Position numbers and translations under genes: made by a program. Positions 41,821 through 51,310 of a stretch of 64,000 bases of DNA are shown here, one piece after another. Position 1 is the stretch's first letter, and each line of letters begins with the position of its first letter. The notes beneath the pieces are model-generated. The model was not told the origin of the DNA. It saw nothing but the letters and a program-made list of their open reading frames with translations, and did not search any database. This stretch comes from UBA4636 sp963650915 (lineage in GTDB: Bacteria; Bacillota; Clostridia; Christensenellales; Borkfalkiaceae): NCBI GenBank assembly GCA_963650915.1, contig CAVJMJ010000001.1, positions 62,001 to 126,000 of the forward strand. The letters run 5' to 3'.

Positions 41821-42221
41821 TTATTAAAACGATATTCCGAAAAAACCAAAGCGCACGCTTAATATGTTTTTATACCATTTAATTTTATACTATATATTTG
41901 TTTTTGTCAATTGATTTTTTCGCATTAATTATATAAATATATTATTATATATAGCATCGTTTGCGACGGCGATTTTAAAAGATAATCGGTAAAGATTTTA
42001 AATGTAATCGGTAAAGATTTTAAAAGTCGGCGGTAATCGATTTTTAATATTGCTTTTCGGTAAAAGGTAAATAAAAAACTATCTTTCGAACCGACGGAAA
42101 ACTTTGACGTATAGTATCGAAGGCTTTCGTTATTCGACGTAATAGCAATAAAAACGCATAAATAAAAAGCCGTCGGCTATAAAAACATACTTGTAACCGT
42201 AAAAATGCCTGCAAAAAAACA

Positions 42222-42267
42222 AAAAAACGCCGATAACCGACCTATAGAGGGGTTTCGGGCGTTTTTT
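42222..42267. terminator. Terminator of cysE enclosing a dispersed-element copy
   Basis: AAAAAACGCC pairs with GGCGTTTTTT, and the loop is the dispersed element CGATAACCGACCTATAGAGG (42231-42250). It works on both strands. Confidence 0.8.
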
Positions 42268-42312
42268 AACATTATTTTTTCTTGTGTACGCTTATTATTT
42301 TTTTGTATACGC

Positions 42313-43098
42313 TTATAATTTTTTCTTGTATACGCTTTCGGTAATAAAGGCTGCCGAAGGTATCGTTACGTTTTCGCCGATTATCGTATTTCCGCCTAAA
42401 ACCGTTGCGTTTGCGTAAATTGTTACGCCGTTAAGTATGGTGGGATGCCTTTTAACGCCCTTTAAAGAGGAGGCGTTTTTAAGGGATATCGCACCTAACG
42501 TTACGCCTTGATATATACTTACGTTTTCGCCGATTTCCGAAGTTTCGCCTATAACGACGCCGGTACCGTGGTCGATGAAAAAGCGACCGCCTATTTTTGC
42601 CCCGGGGTGAATATCAATGCCCGTGGTTTTATGGGCGACTTCGGTAAAAATTCTCGGAAGAACGGGAACGGCGAGGTTATACAAAACGTGGGCAAGCCTA
42701 TACGTAAAGACGGCGTGAAACCCGGGATAACAAAGAATGATTTCCTCCGTCGTTTCCACGGCGGGGTCGCCTTTTTTAAAGGCGTCGAGATCACCCGACA
42801 ACATATTTTTTATTTCGGGTAAAGCATCGAAAAAACTTTGAACGATCTTTTCTGTTTTGTCTTCCTCTTTGTTAAGGCTTACCGATATCTGGGAATAAAC
42901 GAGGTCGTAAAGATATTCCGCCTCTTCGGTTTTATCTTTGAAACATTTAACGGGTTTTTTCACTTCGGGATAAAACAAGTGTTTTATTTCGTTTATTATA
43001 TCGTCGCAAATTTTAGGCGAAATATATTCTTCGCATTCCTTATTTTGTGATAAAAATCGGTCTATAAGCCCGTTAACGCAAGTTTTTTTGTTTTCCAT
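42313..43098 (-). CDS. cysE: Serine O-acetyltransferase
   Basis: This 261-residue enzyme transfers acetyl from acetyl-CoA to serine, making O-acetylserine for cysteine synthesis. The C-terminal left-handed beta helix has the hexapeptide repeats and the catalytic block DIHPGAKIGGRFFIDHGTGVVIGETSEIG, with GVTLGAISL. The helical N-terminus of about 140 residues is as in EpsC/CysE types. VNGLIDRF near the N-terminus is encoded by an in-frame copy of the dispersed element (43059-43079). A GAGG is present but about 12 nt from the ATG. It lies between recA and rny; no cysK is in the window. Confidence 0.93.
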   Translation of the reverse strand: MENKKTCVNGLIDRFLSQNKECEEYISPKICDDIINEIKHLFYPEVKKPVKCFKDKTEEAEYLYDLVYSQISVSLNKEEDKTEKIVQSFFDALPEIKNMLSGDLDAFKKGDPAVETTEEIILCYPGFHAVFTYRLAHVLYNLAVPVLPRIFTEVAHKTTGIDIHPGAKIGGRFFIDHGTGVVIGETSEIGENVSIYQGVTLGAISLKNASSLKGVKRHPTILNGVTIYANATVLGGNTIIGENVTIPSAAFITESVYKKKL

Positions 43099-43173
43099 AA
43101 TTTAAACTTATCCTCGGCAAAGGTTGGGTAACTTAAAGTTACGCCCGCCATATATAATATGCCTGTCAAAAAT

Positions 43174-43200
43174 AAATTGACGGATGGATTCCGTCAATTT
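43174..43200 (-). terminator. Hairpin after recA
   Basis: AAATTGACGGA-TGGAT-TCCGTCAATTT, with a short T-run on the minus strand. Confidence 0.7.
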
Positions 43201-43208
43201 AATAAAAT

Positions 43209-44243
43209 TTATTCTTCCGTTTCGTCGTCGGAAAAACTTTGAGTGGTATCGATATCTTTTAATACGAGTTTTTCTCTTATCTGCTTTTCGATTTCGCTTG
43301 AAATTTCGGGATGGGTTTCGATGTAATCTCTCGCCTTTTCTCTGCCTTGGGCAATCTTTTCGCCGTTTATCGAAAACCATGAACCGCTCTTTTCGATAAG
43401 ACCGAGTTCTATGCCCATATCGAGAATGCAACCCGCTTGCGAAATGCCTTTGCCGTAAATTACGTCGAATTCGGCAACCTTAAACGGAGGCGCGAGTTTG
43501 TTTTTAACTATTTTAGCCTTCGTTCTGTTACCGATAATGCCCGAAGTATCTTTTAAGGCGTCTGCCTTTCTTACGTCGATACGAACGCTTGCGTAAAATT
43601 TAAGTGCTTTACCGCCGGTAGTCGTTTCGGGACTTCCGAACATAACGCCGATTTTTTCACGCAATTGGTTGATAAAAATAATACACGTATTGGTTTTATT
43701 GATTATCGGCGTAAGTTTTCTGAGTGCTTTGGACATAAGTCTTGCCTGCATACCGACGGCGTTGTCGTCCATTTCGCCTTCGATTTCCGCCTTGGGCGTT
43801 AACGCCGCGACGGAGTCAATTACGATTAAATCGATAGCCGAACTTTCAACGAGCATTTCGGTTATATTAAGGGCTTGCTCACCGCAATCTGGTTGAGATA
43901 TATATAATTTATCGAGATCGACACCGAGTTTTTGAGCGTAAATAGGATCGAGTGCGTGTTCGGCGTCTATAAAAGCGGCAATTCCGCCCGCTTTTTGCGC
44001 TTCGGCTATGGCGTGAAGGGCGAGCGTGGTTTTACCCGAAGATTCGGGACCGTAAATTTCAACCACCCTTCCGCGCGGTAAACCGCCGATACCCAAAGCA
44101 ACGTCGAGGGTGATGCACCCCGTCGAAATAGTATCGATGCCTTGGGCGGCAACGGTTTGATCGAGGGTCATAATCGCGCCTTTGCCGTATTCCTTTTCAA
44201 TCTCGTGAACGACCTTTTCAAGGGCCTTTAGTTTGTCTTCCAT
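43209..44243 (-). CDS. recA: Recombinase A
   Basis: This 344-residue RecA forms filaments on single-stranded DNA for homologous recombination and triggers LexA cleavage. It has Walker A GPESSGKTT (about 66-74), DAEHALDP, Walker B LIVIDSVAAL, the DNA-binding loops (L1 EGEMDDNAVGMQARLMS; L2 FINQLREKIGVMFGSPETTTGG) and an acidic C-terminus. A strong GGAGG lies 6 nt before the ATG. A direct repeat TTTATGTATGTAC, twice in the leader (44263-44289), could be an operator; no clear LexA box was seen. Confidence 0.97.
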   Translation of the reverse strand: MEDKLKALEKVVHEIEKEYGKGAIMTLDQTVAAQGIDTISTGCITLDVALGIGGLPRGRVVEIYGPESSGKTTLALHAIAEAQKAGGIAAFIDAEHALDPIYAQKLGVDLDKLYISQPDCGEQALNITEMLVESSAIDLIVIDSVAALTPKAEIEGEMDDNAVGMQARLMSKALRKLTPIINKTNTCIIFINQLREKIGVMFGSPETTTGGKALKFYASVRIDVRKADALKDTSGIIGNRTKAKIVKNKLAPPFKVAEFDVIYGKGISQAGCILDMGIELGLIEKSGSWFSINGEKIAQGREKARDYIETHPEISSEIEKQIREKLVLKDIDTTQSFSDDETEE

Positions 44244-44295
44244 TTTGTCCTCCGTTATTTAACTTTATGTATGTACTTTATGTATGTACTTTTTT

Positions 44296-44326
44296 ATTAT
44301 ATTTGTAATCTGTTATAGACTGTCAA
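44296..44326 (-). promoter_or_regulatory. Possible recA promoter
   Basis: Minus-strand TTGACA (44321-44326, inside the 3' end of cinA) with TATAAT at 44296-44301; the 19-nt spacer is longer than ideal. Confidence 0.4.
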
Positions 44327-45380
44327 GGTTTTCAATCGTCTTAATTGCCAAAAACAAGGCTGCGTTTGAGGCTTTTTCGACGTTTTCTTCCCTCGTCCCA
44401 TTAAAGCGGTATTTATAAACTTGGATTTTATCCTCTGCGCCGACGCCTATATAGCAAAGCCCGTCGTCCGTCGACGGGTGAACGTCGGAACCGGCGTAAC
44501 CCGTTATGGTTATTGCCAACGTGCAATTTTTCTGTTCCAAAAGTCCCTTTGCCATTTCGTAAGCGACTGCTTCGGACACCACCGTGTTACGCACAACCGT
44601 GGCGTGTTTTACGCCGAGCCGTCTTTCCTTTGCCAAAGTGTTGTAGGTAACGAGCCCTTCGTAAAAAACGTCGCTTGCACCGCTTACCGAAACTATTTTT
44701 GCGGCGATTTTTCCGCCCGTCATGGATTCTGCGGTACAAATTTTTTGTTTCCGAAGTTTTGCCACGTCAAAAAGCCGTTGCGGAAGGGTTACGTCGTCCT
44801 CGGCGTAAACGTGATTTTTAAGCCTCGCAATGAATTCTTTTACCGCACCGTCGACTTGCTTTTTCGGTGCGTAATCGGAATACATCAAATTTGCTTTGAT
44901 ATCGCCGAAATCGCTTGCGACGTTGAAATACACCGACGGGTTATCGGTGCAAATCTCGTTTGCGACCGATAAAACTTCTTCGGTAGAAGTTCCGAAAAGT
45001 TTAAAAGTGATTTTCCAGAAACTCACGTTGAATTTTTTTGTCAACAATTCTTCGAGTTGTTTGCGATATTTCCCTTTGTAATCCTTAGGAACTATCGAAA
45101 CGGTTTTGTCGTTACCGAAAAAACCTTCGAACTTCGATGGCTCGTAAGCGTTTAACACAACCGTCGGAACGTAAAAATCGGCATCGTCGAAATTCAATAC
45201 GAAAAGCAAATCAAAATCCAAAGAAAGTGCCTCTATAAGCCCGTTATTAGCCCTTTCGTCCAAAATTACGACCTCGTCTGCGTATAATGTATACTCGTTC
45301 AAAAAGTTTATGAATTTACTTTCCGCCCGCATATCCGCATTGGTCGTTCGATTTTTAAACGACACGACTACGGTTTTCAT
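44313..45380 (-). CDS. cinA: CinA-like protein: degenerate N-terminal domain plus nicotinamide-nucleotide amidase domain
   Basis: This 355-residue protein has an intact C-terminal CinA amidase domain (about 205-355): ESMTGGKIAAKIVSVSGASDVFYEGLVTYNTLAKERRLGV, TVVSEAVAYEMAKGLL, TGYAGSD. That domain deamidates NMN in pyridine-nucleotide recycling. The N-terminal 200 residues stand where the MoCF/COG1058 domain should be but lack its GTGGLGPTxDD-type motif and are shorter, so this half looks eroded. GAGGGG precedes the ATG. It overlaps pgsA by four bases. NNGLIEAL is encoded by an in-frame dispersed-element copy (45229-45250). Confidence 0.88.
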   Translation of the reverse strand: MKTVVVSFKNRTTNADMRAESKFINFLNEYTLYADEVVILDERANNGLIEALSLDFDLLFVLNFDDADFYVPTVVLNAYEPSKFEGFFGNDKTVSIVPKDYKGKYRKQLEELLTKKFNVSFWKITFKLFGTSTEEVLSVANEICTDNPSVYFNVASDFGDIKANLMYSDYAPKKQVDGAVKEFIARLKNHVYAEDDVTLPQRLFDVAKLRKQKICTAESMTGGKIAAKIVSVSGASDVFYEGLVTYNTLAKERRLGVKHATVVRNTVVSEAVAYEMAKGLLEQKNCTLAITITGYAGSDVHPSTDDGLCYIGVGAEDKIQVYKYRFNGTREENVEKASNAALFLAIKTIENLDSL

Positions 45381-46000
45381 TTATTCCCCTCCAGTTGCGT
45401 TCCGTAAACCATTACGTAATGCACGCCGGAAACCACCGTCATAATTATGGCAAGGACGAAAAGCCCCAAACCTATAAAGTAAACGACGTCGTGTAAAGTG
45501 CCTGCCAAAGCGGTGTCGGTGATTTTAGTATATACCGTGCCCGTTTTTTCGAGTTCGCCCGCAAGCAGGAAAAACACTATGGAAACGTCTTGCAAAATGG
45601 TTTTGAATTTTCCGAGTTTGTCCGCCGCCATTACGACGCCTTTTGCAGCCGTTACCATTCTTAAACAAGAAATTAAAATTTCACGTGCCAAAATAACGGA
45701 AATGCACAATCCGCCCACAAAGGAAGGAAGTACGTCGCCCGTTATAAACCCCGCATCCAAAAGCAGAATAAGAGTGGTCAAAACGAGGACTTTGTCTGCA
45801 CTCGAATCCAAAAATTTACCGAGGTCAGTTACCAAATTATACTTTCTTGCGATATGCCCGTCGAGAAAATCGGTACAAGCGGCAAAACCGAACAAAGCGC
45901 ACGATACGACGTAATGATAGGGAAAATTCAAATAAAATGTAAGCATTATCACGGGGATAAGCAAAAGTCTTAAAATAGATAGTTTATTTGGTAAGTTCAT
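45377..46000 (-). CDS. pgsA: CDP-diacylglycerol-glycerol-3-phosphate 3-phosphatidyltransferase
   Basis: This 207-residue membrane enzyme makes phosphatidylglycerol-phosphate from CDP-diacylglycerol and glycerol-3-phosphate. The CDP-alcohol phosphotransferase motif D-x2-DG-x2-AR-x8-G-x3-D-x3-D is complete in DFLDGHIARKYNLVTDLGKF followed by LDSSADK. Four to six hydrophobic segments. GGAG precedes the ATG. It overlaps rimO by 17 bp and cinA by 4 bp in the conserved rimO-pgsA-cinA-recA order. Confidence 0.94.
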   Translation of the reverse strand: MNLPNKLSILRLLLIPVIMLTFYLNFPYHYVVSCALFGFAACTDFLDGHIARKYNLVTDLGKFLDSSADKVLVLTTLILLLDAGFITGDVLPSFVGGLCISVILAREILISCLRMVTAAKGVVMAADKLGKFKTILQDVSIVFFLLAGELEKTGTVYTKITDTALAGTLHDVVYFIGLGLFVLAIIMTVVSGVHYVMVYGTQLEGNK

Positions 46001-47312
46001 AAAGAATTTCTCCGAGAAGATCTAATCCGCGTCTTTTTTTGATTAACACTTTGTAGGTTTTGCCTTGTTCTATAAGTCCGTCCGAACAAAGTATGACTTT
46101 TCCGTCGATATCGGGGGCGGAAAACCATGCTCTGCCGAAAAATTCGGTCATGTTTTCGTCGGTACCGTCGCATACGACGTCAAGTTCTTTGCCGATGAAA
46201 CCATCCAAAATTTCGCTCATGACGGCGTTTTGCACTTTGTAAAGATATTTCGTTCTTTTTTGCTTTTCTCTATAAGGTATCTGCCCTTCCAATTTGTATG
46301 CCGGCGTGTCCTTTTCGCGAGAATAAGCAAAGAAGCCCGCGTTAAACAGTTTGGCTTTTTTTAAAAAGTCGGCTAAAATTTCGACGTCCTCCCGACTTTC
46401 TCCCGGGAAGCCCGCAATAAAGGTCGAACGCACGGCAATATTCGGGACTTCTTTTTTAAGCTTATCAATGAGTTCGAGGTTGCCCCTTTCACTGCTTTTT
46501 CTTGCCATAAGCTTCAAAATTCTGTCCGATGCGTGTTGCAAAGGAATGTCTATGTATTTTATTAGTTTGTCGTTTGATTTAAACTCGTTTATAAGTTCGT
46601 CCGAAACGAGTTCGGGATAGCAATAAAGAAGCCTTATTCCCTTAACGTTTTCGAGTGCGGAAAGCCTTCTTATAAGTTCGACTATCATAGGTTTCCCGTA
46701 TAAATCCACCCCGTAACGCGTGGTATCCTGAGCGACCAAAATAAGTTCTTTGACTTCGCCTATAGCCTTTGCTTCCTCGATAAGGTCTTCGAGTTTTTCG
46801 GAAACGTAACTACCTCTTATCTTCGGGATAAGACAGTAAGTGCAGTGATTGTTACACCCGTCCGCAATTTTCAGATATGCGTAATGATTGGGCGTAGTCA
46901 AATATCTTTCGCATTTTAAAGTTTCGCCCTTTCCTACGTAATTGACCCTAAAACCCGCGTATAGGTCGGTTATCAACTGTTTTAAAAGGCTTCCGTCGAA
47001 AGTTCCCAAAAAGCCGTCGACTTCGGGAAGCTCTTTAAAAATATCGCCGATGAATTTTTGAGGAAGACAACCCGTCATAATAATTTTTTCGAGTTTTCCG
47101 TTTTCTTTGTACGGAAGATACGAAAAAACCGTTTCGATGGATTCCTTTCTTGCAGACTCCAAAAAAGCACATGTATTGATTATTAAAATTTGAGTTCGGG
47201 CGATATCGTTGGTTATTTCGTATTCGTCTTGCAAAAAGCCCAAAAGCCTTTCGCTGTCCATACGGTTTTTATCGCAACCGAGCGATATCATGCCCACCGT
47301 TTTTCTTTCCAT
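45984..47312 (-). CDS. rimO: Ribosomal protein S12 methylthiotransferase RimO
   Basis: This 442-residue radical-SAM enzyme methylthiolates an aspartate of ribosomal protein S12. It has the N-terminal UPF0004 domain with its cluster cysteines (SLGCDKNRMDS; INTCAF; MTGCLPQ), the radical-SAM CNNHCTYCLIP, and a C-terminal TRAM domain. YLTTPNHYAYLKIADGC is typical of RimO rather than MiaB. The start lies 21 bp after the ftsK stop, without a clear ribosome site. LITDLYAGF carries a dispersed-element copy (46956-46975). Confidence 0.95.
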   Translation of the reverse strand: MERKTVGMISLGCDKNRMDSERLLGFLQDEYEITNDIARTQILIINTCAFLESARKESIETVFSYLPYKENGKLEKIIMTGCLPQKFIGDIFKELPEVDGFLGTFDGSLLKQLITDLYAGFRVNYVGKGETLKCERYLTTPNHYAYLKIADGCNNHCTYCLIPKIRGSYVSEKLEDLIEEAKAIGEVKELILVAQDTTRYGVDLYGKPMIVELIRRLSALENVKGIRLLYCYPELVSDELINEFKSNDKLIKYIDIPLQHASDRILKLMARKSSERGNLELIDKLKKEVPNIAVRSTFIAGFPGESREDVEILADFLKKAKLFNAGFFAYSREKDTPAYKLEGQIPYREKQKRTKYLYKVQNAVMSEILDGFIGKELDVVCDGTDENMTEFFGRAWFSAPDIDGKVILCSDGLIEQGKTYKVLIKKRRGLDLLGEILYELTK

Positions 47313-47333
47313 AAAAATAAATCGTTTTTCTTA

Positions 47334-50300
47334 TTAAACTTCTTCGAAAGGTTCTTTGAAAATTCTTTCGTAGCCCTCTCTGTCTATGCGGATTTCACGT
47401 TGTTTGTTGTCCATCGGGTAGGATATAAAACCTTGATTTTCCATCCAGTCGATGATTCTTGCGGCTTTGTTGTAGCCTATGCCGAGTTTCGTCTGTAACA
47501 TGGACTTGGACGACGTTTGAAGGGCTATAACGAGCCTTACCGCTTTGTGGTAATCGGGTGGCATATCGGCAGGACTCGGACCCTCGCCGAGATTCATCGA
47601 CATTTGACCGCCCTTTTCTCCGCCCTGCGCCTGTTCGTAAGTTTTTGCCATCGCAAGGATTTGTTTGAGCATCTTTTTGTCGTAATAACAAGTGTTGTGT
47701 TCGTTGACGAAGTCTACCACTTTTTCGATTTCTTCGTCGCCTACTAAAGCACCCTGCGCCCTTTCCATGGGACCGCCCACCTTATACAGCAAATCGCCCT
47801 TGCCGAGCAATTTTTCGGCTCCGTTTTCGCCGAGAACGACTTGAGAGTTGGTGTAGTCTGCCGTTTTAAAGCAAATACGCGCGGGGAAGTTGTTTTTAAT
47901 CGTACCGTCGATAACGTCCGTCGTAGGACGTTGAGTAGCAAAAACCAACGATATGCCTGCCGCCCTCGCAAGTTGAGCAAGCCTCATTATGCTTGCGTCC
48001 ATATCCTTTTTGGCAACGGGATTTTTCATCATGAGATCGGCGAATTCGTCGATTAAAACGATGATGTACGGCAATTTTTTGGTCGTGCGCCTGTCGATGG
48101 AAGCGTTATATGCGGAAATCTTTTTTACCCTCGCACGGGCAAACAAAGCGTACCTTTCGTCCATTTCTTTTACGATGGCTCTTAAAAGAGCCGCCGCCTC
48201 TTCGGCTTGCGTTATTATTTTATTGAACATCAAATGAGGTATGCCCTCGAATCCGACGAATTCGAGTTGTTTGGGGTCGACTATTACGATACGCAAATCT
48301 TCGGGCGAGTAAGTGTACAGTAAACTTACCAGCATCGTGTTTAAAAATACCGATTTACCGGTACCCGTTGCACCCGCTATCAATAAGTGGGGCATTTCCG
48401 TAAGGTTTAAAAAGACGGGCTCCGCCATAACGTTTTTGCCGGCGGGAATGTATATTCCGTCTTGGTTGAGTTTTCTGAACTGCGGTGAGGATAAGATTTC
48501 TCTCAGTCCGACGGTAGAACGAACGAGGTTAGGTACCTCGATACCTATAAGCGAAGTGCCCGGGATGGGGGCAATTATTCTTATTTCGCCCTTGGCGTGC
48601 AACCACACCGCTATATCGCCTTGGTTTTGCGTAAAACATTTAACCGAAGTTTCGGTAGGAATGGAATACTCGAATCGAGTTATGGACATACCGTAAACGA
48701 TGTTTACCAAGGTAACCGTCGTACCGCGTTTATAGAAATTGACTTCGACGAGTTTTGCAAGTTCCATAAGACGCTGACGCTCGGCAAGAACTTTTGCTTC
48801 GTCGATATCGATAACCTTTAAAAGGTCTATCGCAGGCTTTACGTACTTGTAGTTTCTCGGCATGTCCTCTATGGACATGTAACCGTCGTCGGGTTCCTCT
48901 TCCTCGGTAGTATCGATATCTTGGACTGACGAATCAAAAGTTACCGAATTAGTCGTTGCGGAAGAAAAATCGGTATTGTTTTTGGGTGCGGTATCGAATT
49001 TTTTAGGTTCTCCGTCGTAATCGCTTCCGTTAAAATCGTCTGCCGATCTTTTGGGATATTCGCTTCTTCCATCGTCCGACCTTCTACCGACTTCCGTAGT
49101 GCCGTGTAAGGCGGTTCTTTCGGTGCCGACTTTGGTATCGACATCGTTTTTGTAAAATTCTTTATCGTCGTAATCGCCGTTATCGAATCTATCGGAAAAA
49201 TCACCTCTTTTAGGCGAATTGTTTTCCGAAGGCTTCCTATCGTAATCGTCGTAATTATCCCTCGTCATATCGGGGACGTTCGTGCGGGTTAAGTTTAAAC
49301 TTCCGCGAGGTGCGTCGCGCCATTCGTTTTCGGAAGGAGCCGTTTGAGTACGTAAACGAGAATCGGCTTTTTCGCCGTCGGTGCTTAATCCGTTTGCCTT
49401 TATTGCGGGATTGTAGATTTTCGACATGTTGGGCATACTCGGCTCGTCTGAGTTGCGAGTAATCATTTCGTCAACCGCACGAGTCAAACCGTCGGAATGC
49501 AAAGGCTTTTCAGAGCCCTTGGTATCGTCGTTTTCCGAAGGAAGATTTTTACCGCGGAAGGCGTTGAGGCGTTGTTCGACATCGCTCCTGTAACCGTCCC
49601 GATTTTGATAACCGTTTTGATTTTTATCGGGCGTTCCGTTTTGGAAACCGTCTTGTCTCGGGTTAGGCGTTCCGTTTTGGAAACCGTCGCAAGTGCGAGG
49701 TGCGCCGTCGAAAAGCCCGCCCCTTAAATTATTTGACTCGTAACGATCACCCGATAAATTACCTCCGTCTCGAACAGGCTTTCTTTGCATCTCCCGTCCG
49801 TTCACGTTATAGGTAGAACCGTAAATGGCGTTATTGTCGTATTCGGGTGCGCTTCCCCTTCTTCCGTCGTAGCGATTCGAAGGATTGTCCGCTTTAATCG
49901 GAGGTTGACCGATGCTTTCGGGATTGAGCGGAGGAGGAGTCATTATATAATTGGCCTCGGGGCTTAAATCCTTTCTGTAATCGTTATTTCTGCCGAGATC
50001 TTTTTTGTATTGTTCGCCGTAAGTGCGATCCTGAATATCCGATTTGTTTTTGTTGTTTCTCGAATTGAAATTCCCGCCGAAGAAATCTATCGACTTGGGA
50101 GTTTTGTTATAATCGCGCTTGGTTTTTAAACCGAAATCTCCGCCGCCCATATATTCCGGCCTTTTAACGGAAAGGGTTTCTATAAAATCGTCATCTTTAT
50201 TTTTATCGCCGTCTTTATCGTCGAAAGTCTTGTCCTTTTCAACTTTATCTTTTTCAAATTTATCTTTGTCGTCATCCTTCTTTTTTTCGGTGGATTGCGG

Positions 50301-50903
50301 GGTAATATTACCCTTCTTTTCCTTGTGCGGTTTTTTCGCCGAATCGGAGCGTTTAAAGGATATTTGGGCAATTTGCGATTTAAAAAGCAAAACGGATGAT
50401 AGCACTATAAGCACCGAAAACACTATATAGCAACCGACTTTGCTTATTATCGCCCCCAACGGACAAATTATAAGAAGGGACACCGCCCCCGTAACCGTGG
50501 AGGATGAGAAATCTTTCAAACCGCCACCGTAGGCAGATGAAAAATTATCGCCGAAACTTAAAGCGGAATCGTAAAAAACAGCCGTTTGCACTATCGACGC
50601 TATCAAAATAGCAATCAAACATATAAGCGACAACGTCCGTTTAACGCTTTTATTAAGCACCGAACGGTCGAGTAACAAGCGCAAACCCAAAAGGCAAAAA
50701 GCCAATATCGCAAGGAAGGAAAAATAGCCGAAAAGCCCGAGGAAAAACCCGCGAACGTAGCGACCGACCGTGTAAAATATAAGATCCCCCGTAATAAGGC
50801 ACAGTAAAGACAGGACCGAGAAAAGTAGAATTCCCATTCCCAATATTTCTTTTGCGAACCCGCTTGCTCTGTCACCTTGTTTACTTTTAACGCCTTTGCT
50901 CAA
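47334..50903 (-). CDS. ftsK: FtsK/SpoIIIE DNA translocase
   Basis: This 1189-residue DNA pump moves chromosomal DNA at the division septum. It has four N-terminal membrane helices (about 20-190), a 500-residue low-complexity linker rich in D, N, R, G and K with short repeats such as DGFQNGTPN, then the motor: VPNLVRSTVGLREIL, Walker A GATGTGKS (844-851), LIDEFADLMM and FATQRPTTDVIDG. The C-terminal gamma winged-helix domain (about 1125-1189) includes LQTKLGIGYNKAARIIDWMENQG, which reads DNA polarity sequences. The start is a TTG with GAGG 7 nt upstream. The linker is unusually long compared with SpoIIIE (about 790 residues in total). Confidence 0.95.
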   Translation of the reverse strand: MSKGVKSKQGDRASGFAKEILGMGILLFSVLSLLCLITGDLIFYTVGRYVRGFFLGLFGYFSFLAILAFCLLGLRLLLDRSVLNKSVKRTLSLICLIAILIASIVQTAVFYDSALSFGDNFSSAYGGGLKDFSSSTVTGAVSLLIICPLGAIISKVGCYIVFSVLIVLSSVLLFKSQIAQISFKRSDSAKKPHKEKKGNITPQSTEKKKDDDKDKFEKDKVEKDKTFDDKDGDKNKDDDFIETLSVKRPEYMGGGDFGLKTKRDYNKTPKSIDFFGGNFNSRNNKNKSDIQDRTYGEQYKKDLGRNNDYRKDLSPEANYIMTPPPLNPESIGQPPIKADNPSNRYDGRRGSAPEYDNNAIYGSTYNVNGREMQRKPVRDGGNLSGDRYESNNLRGGLFDGAPRTCDGFQNGTPNPRQDGFQNGTPDKNQNGYQNRDGYRSDVEQRLNAFRGKNLPSENDDTKGSEKPLHSDGLTRAVDEMITRNSDEPSMPNMSKIYNPAIKANGLSTDGEKADSRLRTQTAPSENEWRDAPRGSLNLTRTNVPDMTRDNYDDYDRKPSENNSPKRGDFSDRFDNGDYDDKEFYKNDVDTKVGTERTALHGTTEVGRRSDDGRSEYPKRSADDFNGSDYDGEPKKFDTAPKNNTDFSSATTNSVTFDSSVQDIDTTEEEEPDDGYMSIEDMPRNYKYVKPAIDLLKVIDIDEAKVLAERQRLMELAKLVEVNFYKRGTTVTLVNIVYGMSITRFEYSIPTETSVKCFTQNQGDIAVWLHAKGEIRIIAPIPGTSLIGIEVPNLVRSTVGLREILSSPQFRKLNQDGIYIPAGKNVMAEPVFLNLTEMPHLLIAGATGTGKSVFLNTMLVSLLYTYSPEDLRIVIVDPKQLEFVGFEGIPHLMFNKIITQAEEAAALLRAIVKEMDERYALFARARVKKISAYNASIDRRTTKKLPYIIVLIDEFADLMMKNPVAKKDMDASIMRLAQLARAAGISLVFATQRPTTDVIDGTIKNNFPARICFKTADYTNSQVVLGENGAEKLLGKGDLLYKVGGPMERAQGALVGDEEIEKVVDFVNEHNTCYYDKKMLKQILAMAKTYEQAQGGEKGGQMSMNLGEGPSPADMPPDYHKAVRLVIALQTSSKSMLQTKLGIGYNKAARIIDWMENQGFISYPMDNKQREIRIDREGYERIFKEPFEEV

Positions 50904-51238
50904 CTTTCCGCCTCAATTCAAACCGTTTATAACTTTAGTTATAAAAAGTATATCACACTTTTATGAAAAATTAAAGCATTTTAGCCGAAATTTTATACCG
51001 AACGAGTATTTTTTGTTCTGTTTTAAAACCGTCCCCTCGTATAAAACGTTTTCACTTTTTACGAGTAAAACAAAGCCGTCCTTATATTAACCAAAAAATC
51101 TTTTTGTTCGACTTTAAAGCGGTAATTTTTTACGAGTAAAATCTAAAGAATTTTAAGTTGAAAAAATCTTTTCGTTTGACTTAAAAACGCGCGAATTTCA
51201 TCATGAAAATCTTGCTCGTTTAATGGGTTTTTTAAACG

Positions 51239-51271
51239 AAAAAGGCGGGCTTTTTTGCAAAAAGTCCGCCT
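51239..51271 (-). terminator. Intrinsic terminator of acp
   Basis: Minus-strand AGGCGGACTTTTT-GCA-AAAAAGCCCGCCT then TTTTC (one G-T wobble). The outer arm continues into the dispersed element. Confidence 0.8.
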
Positions 51272-51292
51272 ATAAGCCGATTAACGGCAATA
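51261..51292 (-). repeat. Dispersed element, copy 10
   Basis: Minus-strand GCCGTTAATCGGCTTATAGG then CGGACTTTTT, 20 bp after the acp stop, same orientation. The GGACTTTTT tail forms one arm of the terminator. Confidence 0.8.
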
Positions 51293-51310
51293 TTTACTTT
51301 TATTTTCGGT

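Larger units (their letters stand above)
41621..42312. other. 692-bp spacer with a 12-bp satellite
   Basis: It contains the rny leader, a 12-bp-period repeat (41706-41820), AT-rich sequence, and the cysE terminator with a dispersed-element copy. The two opposite open frames across the repeat (about 62-67 codons) read IIAN/FAII tetrapeptides simply because the unit is 12 bp; the minus one starts with TTG and neither has a ribosome site, so no gene is called. Confidence 0.6.
50904..51310. other. 407-bp spacer between ftsK and acp
   Basis: AT-rich with repeated TTTTACGAGTAAAA (about 51058 and 51128) and AAATCTTTT(C/T)GTTTGAC-like fragments. It contains the acp terminator and a dispersed-element copy. 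No gene is seen. Confidence 0.55.

Noticed and set aside
41646..41862. Opposed frames of 62-67 codons with IIAN/FAII repeats
   Set aside because: A 12-bp repeat keeps both strands open; TTG start or no ribosome site.
44263..44289. LexA/SOS box upstream of recA
   Set aside because: The duplicated TATGTATGTAC does not match the Gram-positive GAAC-N4-GTTC consensus.
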